DNA from: Oscillospiraceae bacterium
Lineage (GTDB): Bacteria; Bacillota; Clostridia; Oscillospirales; Acutalibacteraceae
Reading direction: 5' to 3'
Assembly (NCBI GenBank): GCA_029012165.1
Contig: JAQXLO010000111.1
Span: forward strand, 1-5,315
DNA: 5,315 nt
The notes beneath the pieces were generated by a model. It searched no databases, was not told the origin of the DNA, and was given only the letters and a program-made list of their open reading frames with translations. Shown in pieces: positions 1 through 4,531 of the stretch; position 1 is the stretch's first letter, and each line of letters opens with the position of its first letter. Made by a program: the position numbers and the translations under genes.

Positions 1-569
1 TCCCCGTCCTTGAGGTTGATGATGTCGATAAACTTGGTAACCGGGACAGACTCACCCGTCAGCGCCGCTTCCTCCACCTTGAGGCTGGCGCTCTCTAAAA
101 TACGTGCATCGGCAGGAACGGCATCGCCCGCTTCAAGCAGGATAATATCGCCGACAACGAGATCCTCGCTGTGGACGACCTGCACCTTGCCGTCACGGAT
201 AACCTTGGATGTGGCGGCGGACATTTTTTGCAGCGCTTCGATGGCCTTTTCCGCCTTGCTCTCCTGATACACGCCCAAAATCGCATTGACCAGAACAACG
301 AACATGATGATGATGACATCCACAAAGTCGCCGCTGCCCTCCACCGTTGCCAGTGCGGCACTGATCACGGCAGCAACGATCAGGATGATGATCATCGGGT
401 CGGCAAGCTGCTCGAGGAATCGGCGAACCAGCGATTTGCCTTTGGCGGCTTTGAGTTCGTTTTTGCCGTTCTTTTCCAGACGGCTTTGTGCCTCGGAAGC
501 GCTCAGACCTTGTTCGGATGAGCCGACTTCCTGCAAGACCTTTTCCTGATCTTCACAATAAAATCTCAA
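1..569 (-). CDS. Calcium-transporting P-type ATPase (PMCA-like), N-terminal part, runs off window
   Basis: This is the first 189 residues of a P-type ATPase that would pump a cation, probably Ca2+, across the cytoplasmic membrane using ATP. In order it shows the cytosolic cation-ATPase N-domain (about 1-55, with SSEQGLSASEAQSRLEKNG), TM1 (about 58-76), TM2 (about 83-101) followed by YQESKAEKAIEALQKM, and the actuator domain with VVGDIILLEAGDAVPADARI and the dephosphorylation loop LTGES at 170-174. The phosphorylation (DKTGT) and nucleotide-binding domains lie outside the window. No ATG fits the start. Two tandem TTG codons follow an in-frame stop at 588-590, and the second (567-569) is preferred because a GGAGGGA box lies 6 nt upstream. 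The family is certain. Ca2+ as substrate is inferred from resemblance to the bacterial PMCA/SERCA-type subfamily; another divalent cation such as Mn2+ is possible. Confidence 0.93.
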   Translation of the reverse strand, partial: MRFYCEDQEKVLQEVGSSEQGLSASEAQSRLEKNGKNELKAAKGKSLVRRFLEQLADPMIIILIVAAVISAALATVEGSGDFVDVIIIMFVVLVNAILGVYQESKAEKAIEALQKMSAATSKVIRDGKVQVVHSEDLVVGDIILLEAGDAVPADARILESASLKVEEAALTGESVPVTKFIDIINLKDG

Positions 570-575
570 CAAACA

Positions 576-582
576 TCCCTCC
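576..582 (-). promoter_or_regulatory. Ribosome binding site deciding the TTG start of the ATPase gene
   Basis: On the minus strand this reads GGAGGGA. It lies 6 nt before the TTG at 569 and only 3 nt before the alternative TTG at 572, so the inner TTG is the better start. An ATG at 574-576 abuts the box and is out of frame, closing after seven codons. Confidence 0.7.
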
Positions 583-660
583 AGAGATTATTTCCGCAAC
601 AAAACATCCCCTGCGCAGATGATATCCTGACGCAAAGAGATGAAAATATTGGTTCTGTTT

Positions 661-689
661 ATTATACCGTTTTCCCATGGGAATGTCAA
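661..689 (-). promoter_or_regulatory. Consensus sigma-A promoter of the P-type ATPase gene with a palindrome in the spacer
   Basis: On the minus strand there is TTGACA at 684-689 and TATAAT at 661-666 with a 17-nt spacer, a perfect match to the vegetative consensus. Transcription should begin near 654, giving a leader of roughly 85 nt before the TTG start. The spacer contains the perfect 12-bp palindrome TTCCCATGGGAA (672-683), listed separately. Confidence 0.85.
672..683. promoter_or_regulatory. 12-bp perfect palindrome, candidate repressor operator
   Basis: TTCCCATGGGAA is a perfect inverted repeat lying wholly between the -35 and -10 boxes of the ATPase promoter. A dimeric repressor bound here would block RNA polymerase. 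The position and symmetry are seen directly; the operator role is inferred, and no regulator gene for it is recognised in the window. Confidence 0.45.
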
Positions 690-727
690 TACAACGCGGA
701 AAAAATCAGATGCTCCCAGTGCAAAAG

Positions 728-756
728 GTATAATTTCCCCCATCTGCGCAATACTA
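728..756 (+). promoter_or_regulatory. Candidate sporulation (sigma-F/G-like) promoter of the coat gene pair
   Basis: GTATA at 728-732 and AATACTA at 750-756 are 17 nt apart and resemble the forespore sigma-G pattern gnATR...cAtnnTA. Transcription would start near 763, just before the AAAGGAG ribosome binding site at 771-777. The competing reading is a sigma-A -10 box TATAAT at 729-734, but the matching -35 position (706-711, TCAGAT) is a very poor fit. Spore coat genes would more usually be read in the mother cell by sigma-E or sigma-K, so this call is tentative. Confidence 0.3.
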
Positions 757-784
757 TCTGTAAACCAAGGAAAGGAGAATTGCA

Positions 785-970
785 ATGGCTAATCTCACGG
801 AAAAGGAACTGTCCGCTTTGGAGGATCAGCTCCAGTTTGAACAGGTGCTGATCAAAAAGTACAAAAGCTATGCCGGTCTTGCGCAGGATCCGCAGATCCG
901 AGATGTCTGCAATCAGCTTGCCAACCAGCACAAACAGCACTACGACACCCTTATGGGTCACTTGCAGTAA
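785..970 (+). CDS. Small ferritin-like / spore coat-associated protein
   Basis: This is a 61-residue, soluble, charged protein with no signal peptide or membrane segment. It can be read as a helical hairpin: helix 1 about 4-32 (EKELSALEDQLQFEQVLIKKYKSYAG), a turn at DPQ, and helix 2 about 36-60 (IRDVCNQLANQHKQHYDTLMGHL). The FE...KKY..YA...DP pattern followed by a QH..HYDTL helix resembles the small coat or ferritin-like proteins that pair with CotF-family genes in clostridia. The pattern includes Glu, His and Tyr, but metal binding is not shown. The ATG start is supported by AAAGGAG 7 nt upstream. The CotF-like gene follows after 13 nt, so the two are almost surely co-transcribed, and a structural role in the spore coat is inferred from that partner. 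The family assignment rests on pattern memory, not a search. Confidence 0.75.
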   Translation: MANLTEKELSALEDQLQFEQVLIKKYKSYAGLAQDPQIRDVCNQLANQHKQHYDTLMGHLQ

Positions 971-983
971 AGGAGGATACGCC

Positions 984-1277
984 ATGATTTCCAACGAAAC
1001 CGCCGTCAAGCAGAACTTGGATGACCAGGAGATCCTGAACGATGTGCTCTTTTCTCAAAAGCAGATCACCGGGAATTACAACACGTCCGGCAACGAATGC
1101 GTGGACGAAAAGCTGAAAGCCGATATGCTCAACATCCTGCGGGACGAGCACAATATGCAGTCCGACGTTTTTAACCAGATGCTGCAGCGTGGCTGGTATC
1201 AGACACCGCCCGCCCAGCAGCAGAAGATCGACGCCGCCAGAACAAAGTTTCAGAATATCTCGGCACAGCTGGCGTAA
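984..1277 (+). CDS. CotF-family spore coat protein
   Basis: This 97-residue protein is predicted to be helical and ferritin-like. It resembles the clostridial CotF (PF07875) coat proteins: an N-terminal helix with LDDQEILNDVLFSQKQITGNYN (about 12-33), a central helix with ADMLNILRDEHNMQSDVFNQML (about 47-68), then the family's typical RGWYQTPPA tail (69-77) and a final helix. CotF-type proteins are deposited on the maturing spore. The reading frame stays open further upstream, but ATG 984 is chosen because AAGGAGG lies 7 nt before it and because upstream starts would overlap the preceding gene. That gene ends 13 nt upstream, so the two form an operon that closes at the terminator 36 nt downstream. 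One Cys (39) sits in the middle. The family is fairly certain; the spore location is inferred from it. Confidence 0.85.
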   Translation: MISNETAVKQNLDDQEILNDVLFSQKQITGNYNTSGNECVDEKLKADMLNILRDEHNMQSDVFNQMLQRGWYQTPPAQQQKIDAARTKFQNISAQLA

Positions 1278-1312
1278 ATCGTCTGCGGCATAGTTTCCGC
1301 ACACAGCAGATA

Positions 1313-1370
1313 AAAAAGACAGATGAATCGAAAGCCGCACAAAACAGCCGCATGATTCATCTGTCTTTTT
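1313..1370. terminator. Bidirectional intrinsic terminator between convergent genes
   Basis: A perfect 17-bp inverted repeat (AAAAAGACAGATGAATC at 1313-1329 with its complement at 1354-1370) encloses a 24-nt loop. The arms begin and end with A and T runs, so either strand gives a hairpin followed by a U tract. It lies 36 nt after the CotF-like stop and 17 nt after the stop of the leftward zinc-ribbon gene, so it can end both units. Confidence 0.88.
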
Positions 1371-1387
1371 ACTTTGTCTGCTTCCGT

Positions 1388-2011
1388 TTAGTGGATAATG
1401 ACCTCTTGCGCATCGACGGAATAACCTATAACCTCACCAACATCCGCAATCTTTCCCTTGACGGTCACGGATTTATCCGAGCCGATCTGACTCATCACAC
1501 TGTCGCGGATGTCATAAGGAATGTCAACACGAATCGTATCCAGCCAATAGGCATCGTTTTTCGATTCGATGGAAAAATATGCACCGCTCGCATCAATCGT
1601 TGCCACATAACCGCCCGTAATTTCTACATATTGGTCGTCCCATGTCTGCTTGGCATTATAAGCATTTTCTTTCAAATCGCTCAAAAGTGCGTCAATGCCA
1701 ACCTGCGTATATTCTTTCACCGTTGCGGCAGATGGGGAATCTCCCTTCGCAGAGGCGGACGTTTTCGGTTTCTCTGCGGTACCGTTGTCGGAATCGCCGC
1801 CGGAGGTTCCGATAACGATGCCAAGGAGGACAACCACTATGATCGCCCAGAACCACACTCTTTTAAAGATCGGTTTCTTGTTTTTGGCACCGCACGCAGG
1901 GCAAGCCTTCGCACCCTTGGCGATCTGTGCGCCGCACGCCTTGCAGACTGTCATGTTTTTGTTCGGCACAGGATTTTGCTGCATCGCCGTGTTGTTCATT
2001 TCTTCTGCCAT
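1388..2011 (-). CDS. Zinc-ribbon, membrane-anchored OB-fold (tRNA_anti-like) protein
   Basis: This 207-residue protein has three parts. The first is an N-terminal zinc ribbon with CKAC at 23-26 and CPAC at 37-40. The second is a single membrane span at about 52-68 preceded by a basic stretch (KNKKPIFKR), which suggests a cytosolic ribbon and an outside C-terminus. The third, after a Ser/Gly/Asp/Lys-rich linker (about 70-98), is a domain from about 103 to 207. That domain (DALLSDLKENAYNAKQTW, then QYVEITGGYVATID..GAYFSIES and KSVTVKGKIADVGEVIGY) resembles the tRNA_anti-like OB-fold family (PF12869) of secreted or envelope proteins; it is not evidence of tRNA binding. The biochemical role is unknown. 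The start at 2011 has AAAAGGA 9 nt upstream; downstream Met5 and Met10 are less well placed. A consensus promoter with repressor-like boxes lies upstream, divergent from the Arc-like gene. Confidence 0.85.
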   Translation of the reverse strand: MAEEMNNTAMQQNPVPNKNMTVCKACGAQIAKGAKACPACGAKNKKPIFKRVWFWAIIVVVLLGIVIGTSGGDSDNGTAEKPKTSASAKGDSPSAATVKEYTQVGIDALLSDLKENAYNAKQTWDDQYVEITGGYVATIDASGAYFSIESKNDAYWLDTIRVDIPYDIRDSVMSQIGSDKSVTVKGKIADVGEVIGYSVDAQEVIIH

Positions 2012-2053
2012 ACTCCATCATCCTTTTCAATTTTTTCGCTTTTGCGTGAAAAA

Positions 2054-2082
2054 AGTATATCATGATATCAATTTGATGTCAA
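2054..2082 (-). promoter_or_regulatory. Consensus sigma-A promoter of the zinc-ribbon gene
   Basis: On the minus strand TTGACA (2077-2082) and TATACT (2054-2059) are separated by exactly 17 nt. Transcription should begin near 2047, giving a leader of about 36 nt. One TGATATCA box lies inside the spacer and a second covers most of the -35 box, so a bound repressor would shut the promoter. Confidence 0.85.
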
Positions 2083-2092
2083 TATGATTTCT
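2063..2092. promoter_or_regulatory. Operator array, left group: three TGATATCA-like boxes at 11-bp steps
   Basis: The boxes are TGATATCA (2063-2070, perfect palindrome), TGATGTCA (2074-2081, one change) and TGATTTCT (2085-2092, two changes). Each starts exactly 11 bp after the previous one, which puts them on one face of the helix. They overlap the promoter of the zinc-ribbon gene. The likely binder is the divergently encoded Arc-type protein. The repeats are seen directly; the binder is inferred, and the third box is degenerate and could be chance. Confidence 0.6.
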
Positions 2093-2110
2093 CTCTTTTT
2101 TCATAGAAAA

Positions 2111-2129
2111 TGATATTCTTTTGATATCA
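2111..2129. promoter_or_regulatory. Operator array, right group: two TGATATCA-like boxes at an 11-bp step
   Basis: TGATATTC (2111-2118, two changes) and TGATATCA (2122-2129, perfect) are 11 bp apart. The second is the core of the 12-bp palindrome TTTGATATCAAA at 2120-2131. They lie just before the ribosome binding site of the Arc-like gene and overlap its only visible -10 candidate, the extended box TGATATTCT (2111-2119). No good -35 box is visible for it. The group fits autoregulation by the Arc-like protein. Confidence 0.55.
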
Positions 2130-2148
2130 AATATAAGGAGGCTTCCCT

Positions 2149-2334
2149 ATGGCCGGTAACTACTACACGCCCTTTTCTCTACGCATTTCCGAAACCTTGC
2201 TGGACAAAATTAAGGTCATCGCAAAGGAAAACAAACGCTCGGCAAACAAGGAAATGGAATTCATTTTGGAACAATATGTTGCACGATTTGAAAAAGAGTT
2301 CGGCACAATTCTAACACAGAACACACAGGAATGA
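2149..2334 (+). CDS. Arc-type ribbon-helix-helix transcriptional repressor
   Basis: This 61-residue protein has the length and layout of the Arc/MetJ fold. A beta strand FSLRI (9-13) is followed by helix A (about 15-28, ETLLDKIKVIAKEN), the turn KRSANKE, and helix B (about 34-50, KEMEFILEQYVARFEKE). The segment FSLRIS...LLDKIKVIAKENKRSANKEMEFI lines up closely with phage P22 Arc (FNLRW...VLDLVRKVAEENGRSVNSEIYQ). Such proteins dimerise through the strand and read bases in the major groove with alternate strand residues, which would here be Pro8, Ser10 and Arg12. The ATG is fixed by AAGGAGG 7 nt upstream. No toxin gene adjoins it, so an antitoxin role is not supported. The TGATATCA-like boxes in front of it and in front of the divergent zinc-ribbon gene suggest that it represses both itself and that gene. 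Confidence 0.85.
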   Translation: MAGNYYTPFSLRISETLLDKIKVIAKENKRSANKEMEFILEQYVARFEKEFGTILTQNTQE

Positions 2335-2372
2335 AAAAAGCACGGTACCGTTTTTATGGCGGTATCGTGCTT
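2334..2372 (-). terminator. Intrinsic terminator of the dxr-rseP-ispG operon
   Basis: A 13-bp stem (2338-2350 with 2360-2372, one G-T pair) with a 9-nt loop is followed on the minus strand by six T residues (2334-2339). It begins 9 nt after the ispG stop. On the plus strand the hairpin is followed only by TTCACTG, so it should be weak for the Arc-like gene, whose stop codon shares its last base with the T run. Confidence 0.85.
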
Positions 2373-2381
2373 CACTGTTGA

Positions 2382-3437
2382 TTATTCCATTTTTTCGATC
2401 TCCCGCATGAGCGCATCAACAACTTGTTCTTCGGGGACTTTGTAGAGAATCTCGCCTTTTTTGAAAAGCAGGGCGCATCCGTCTCCGCCGGCAATGCCGA
2501 TATCGGCGGCGGACGCTTCCCCCGGTCCGTTCACGGCACAGCCCATAACGGCCACGGTGATGTTTTTTCGCACGTTTTGCAAACGTTCCTCCACCCGGTT
2601 CGCCAAAGAGATCAGGTCGATCTTAGTCCGTCCGCAGGTGGGACAAGATATGAGCCTCGGCCTGTCCCCTGCAAGGTCGATGGCCTTGAGGATATCCCAT
2701 CCCGCCTCCACCTCCTTGACCGGCGCATCGGTCAGGGAAACACGGATGGTGTCGCCAATGCCCTGCGTGAGCAGAGCGCCGATGCCCACAGCGGATTTGA
2801 GCAGTCCCATCTTATATGTACCTGCTTCCGTCACGCCCAAATGCAGCGGGTAGTCGCACTGCGCGGCGACCAGCTTATACGCTTCGATCATTTTGTACAC
2901 ATCGGAGGATTTGATGGACAGCACGATATCCTGAAAATCGTGCTTTTCCAAAATGCGCACATGGCGCATGACGCTCTCCGCCATGCCCTCGGGCGTAACG
3001 CCGCCGTACTGCGCCAAGATATCCTTTTCCAAAGAGCCGGAATTGACCCCGATGCGGATGGAAATATTCCGACTGCGGCAAGCCTTGACCACCGCTTCCA
3101 CCCGATCCTCGGAGCCGATATTGCCGGGATTGATGCGAATTTTGTCCACACCTGCCGCAACGCTTTCCAGCGCAAGGCGGTAGTCAAAATGAATGTCGGC
3201 GACCACGGGAACGATCAGCGCCTCTTTCAAAGCGGCAATCAGCTTCACCGCTTCCCTATCCGGCACGGCGGCACGGATGATCTGGCACCCTGCCGTCTGC
3301 AATTCCAGCGCCTGACGGACGCTGTCCTCTATATTGTGGGCAGGAACATTCAGCATGGACTGCACCGAGATCGGCGCTCCGCCGCCGACGGTGATATTGC
3401 CGACCTTTACGGCACGGCTGCGTCTGCGCTCTATCAA
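2382..3437 (-). CDS. ispG: (E)-4-hydroxy-3-methylbut-2-enyl-diphosphate synthase (IspG/GcpE)
   Basis: This cytosolic iron-sulfur enzyme converts 2-C-methyl-erythritol 2,4-cyclodiphosphate to HMBPP, the penultimate MEP-pathway step, using electrons from flavodoxin or ferredoxin. The 351-residue length is normal for the bacterial two-domain form. Residues about 1-255 form the TIM barrel (ISVQSM at 23-28, VADIHFDYRLAL at 79-90, DKIRINPGNIG at 98-108, GIGDTIRVSLTDAPVKEV at 226-243). The C-terminal domain carries the [4Fe-4S] ligands Cys265 and Cys268 (SCPTCGR), Cys300 (MGCAVNGPGE) and Glu307. All key residues are present. The start codon is TTG, overlapping the rseP stop as TTGA, with GGGGTGA 6 nt upstream; no ATG lies nearby and the next Met is residue 28, inside the conserved barrel. 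Translation is therefore probably coupled to rseP. The gene is last in its operon. Confidence 0.97.
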   Translation of the reverse strand: MIERRRSRAVKVGNITVGGGAPISVQSMLNVPAHNIEDSVRQALELQTAGCQIIRAAVPDREAVKLIAALKEALIVPVVADIHFDYRLALESVAAGVDKIRINPGNIGSEDRVEAVVKACRSRNISIRIGVNSGSLEKDILAQYGGVTPEGMAESVMRHVRILEKHDFQDIVLSIKSSDVYKMIEAYKLVAAQCDYPLHLGVTEAGTYKMGLLKSAVGIGALLTQGIGDTIRVSLTDAPVKEVEAGWDILKAIDLAGDRPRLISCPTCGRTKIDLISLANRVEERLQNVRKNITVAVMGCAVNGPGEASAADIGIAGGDGCALLFKKGEILYKVPEEQVVDALMREIEKME

Positions 3438-4522
3438 AACAGCTCACCCCTTGACAGCTTTAAAATATCCGAGAAGGAAACGGCAACCATGAATCCAAGC
3501 AAAATCACCAAACCCACCGCATGGATCCAGCCCTCATATTTGCGCTTGATGGGCTTGCGGAAGATGCCCTCGATGAGCAGGAAAAACAATCTGCCGCCGT
3601 CCAGTGCAGGAATCGGCAGGAGGTTGAAAATGCCGATGTTGATGGTGATCAGGGCGAGGATGGTCAAAATAGGCGTCAGATCCGCTTTGGTCGCAGACTG
3701 GGTCACCTCGGCAATCATGCCCACGGTGCCGATGGGTCCCGACAGCTCCTTGAAGCCGTAGGTGCCCGTGAGCATATCGAACAGGCTGATCCAGATAATA
3801 CGGGCGATGGACACCGTTTCGCCCACACCGTATTTCAACACGGCGCCGAAGGTGGGCTTGACCCCCACGATGATGAAGTCATAGACCATGCTTTCCGTGC
3901 CGTCCTCGGCGGTGTAGGTATCAAACTTCACGCCGTTGACGGCGGTCTTTTCGCCGTCCCTCTGCACGACAAAATCCACACTGCCGTCCTTGTCTCTCGA
4001 CAGCAGAAAACCTAAATCGTACTGGGAGAACACTCGTCTGCCGTTGATCTCCCGGATCACATCCCCCTCCCGCAGACCCGTCTGCTGTGTGGAGGCGTTT
4101 TCGTAAAAAGAATTGATCTGGGGTGTACCGATCAGGGATTCCTGCGTGAGCATACCGAGCACGATCAAAAATCCCAGCAGGATGTTGATCACCGCACCGG
4201 CGGCAACGATAATCATGCGCTGCCAAACTTTTTTCTTGACAAAGGCACGTTCATCATCGCTGTCCTCGTCCTCCCCCTCCATGGCGCAGAATCCGCCGAT
4301 GGGGAACAATCGCAGAGAATACTCCGTCTCGCCCTTTTGCTTTTTCCAAATGCACGGTCCCATACCCAGTGCAAACTGGTTGACACGCACCTTGAACAGC
4401 TTGGCGAAGGCGAAATGTCCGCCCTCATGCACGGCGATAATCACACCAAAAAAGAAAATCGCAAACAGAATCGGCCATATCTTGCCCCAGCCGACCGCCA
4501 CGGTTTGTAAAAAATCAGACAT
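3434..4522 (-). CDS. rseP: RseP-type site-2 intramembrane zinc metalloprotease
   Basis: This 362-residue membrane protease of the S2P (M50) family cleaves substrates such as anti-sigma factors or signal-peptide remnants within the membrane. TM1 (about 17-38) carries the zinc-binding HEGGH at 32-36 (catalytic Glu33). TM2 is at about 103-124 and is followed by a PDZ domain at about 130-200 (GLREGDVIREINGRRV). TM3 (about 284-302) runs into NLLPIPALDGG with the third zinc ligand Asp308, and TM4 is at about 333-350. The GPIG motif at 262-265 is also typical. An acidic loop (EGEDEDSDDE, 82-91) follows FPIGGFCAM. The ATG start has GAGGTG 5 nt upstream, overlapping the dxr stop; dxr ends 9 nt before. 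Linkage to dxr and ispG is common in Firmicutes and does not mean a role in isoprenoid synthesis. The substrates cannot be told from this window. Confidence 0.95.
   Translation of the reverse strand: MSDFLQTVAVGWGKIWPILFAIFFFGVIIAVHEGGHFAFAKLFKVRVNQFALGMGPCIWKKQKGETEYSLRLFPIGGFCAMEGEDEDSDDERAFVKKKVWQRMIIVAAGAVINILLGFLIVLGMLTQESLIGTPQINSFYENASTQQTGLREGDVIREINGRRVFSQYDLGFLLSRDKDGSVDFVVQRDGEKTAVNGVKFDTYTAEDGTESMVYDFIIVGVKPTFGAVLKYGVGETVSIARIIWISLFDMLTGTYGFKELSGPIGTVGMIAEVTQSATKADLTPILTILALITINIGIFNLLPIPALDGGRLFFLLIEGIFRKPIKRKYEGWIHAVGLVILLGFMVAVSFSDILKLSRGELF
3444..3450 (-). promoter_or_regulatory. Ribosome binding site supporting the TTG start of ispG
   Basis: On the minus strand GGGGTGA lies 6 nt before the TTG start, inside the last codons of rseP. 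It pairs with the GGTGA part of the anti-Shine-Dalgarno complement and supports this start in the absence of an ATG. Confidence 0.6.
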
Positions 4523-4531
4523 AGATGCACC

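Noticed and set aside
171..521. Rightward frames over the ATPase gene (171-521, 286-549, 10-267)
   Set aside because: They are antisense to a continuous P-type ATPase frame carrying the TGES motif and two membrane spans.
553..576. Seven-codon upstream ORF (ATG at 574-576)
   Set aside because: The ATG abuts the GGAGG box with almost no spacing, so efficient initiation is unlikely.
570..654. yybP-ykoY type (Mn2+) riboswitch in the ATPase leader
   Set aside because: Some bacterial P-type ATPase genes have one, but this leader of about 85 nt is short and I could not find the conserved core loops.
588..785. 65-codon leftward frame filling the ATPase/coat intergenic region
   Set aside because: It would start with TTG over the coat gene's start region with no ribosome binding site, and it spans the ATPase promoter.
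686..1009. 107-codon leftward frame
   Set aside because: It is a shadow of the 61-residue coat-type gene and its promoter region.
1352..2065. 237-codon rightward open frame
   Set aside because: It is antisense to the zinc-ribbon gene and begins inside the terminator stem. The leftward frame has a promoter, a ribosome binding site and recognisable domains.
2054..2148. CRISPR or other spaced repeat array
   Set aside because: The 8-bp boxes with 3-bp gaps are far too short and lie in promoters; an operator array explains them better.
2149..2334. Antitoxin of a toxin-antitoxin pair
   Set aside because: Small RHH proteins are often antitoxins, but the next gene is ispG on the opposite strand and the divergent neighbour does not resemble any toxin family.
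2424..3761. 445-codon rightward open frame
   Set aside because: It lies antisense to ispG and rseP, both of which have complete family motifs. Its product shows no domain, has a His/Gln/Arg-rich shadow composition and no ribosome binding site.
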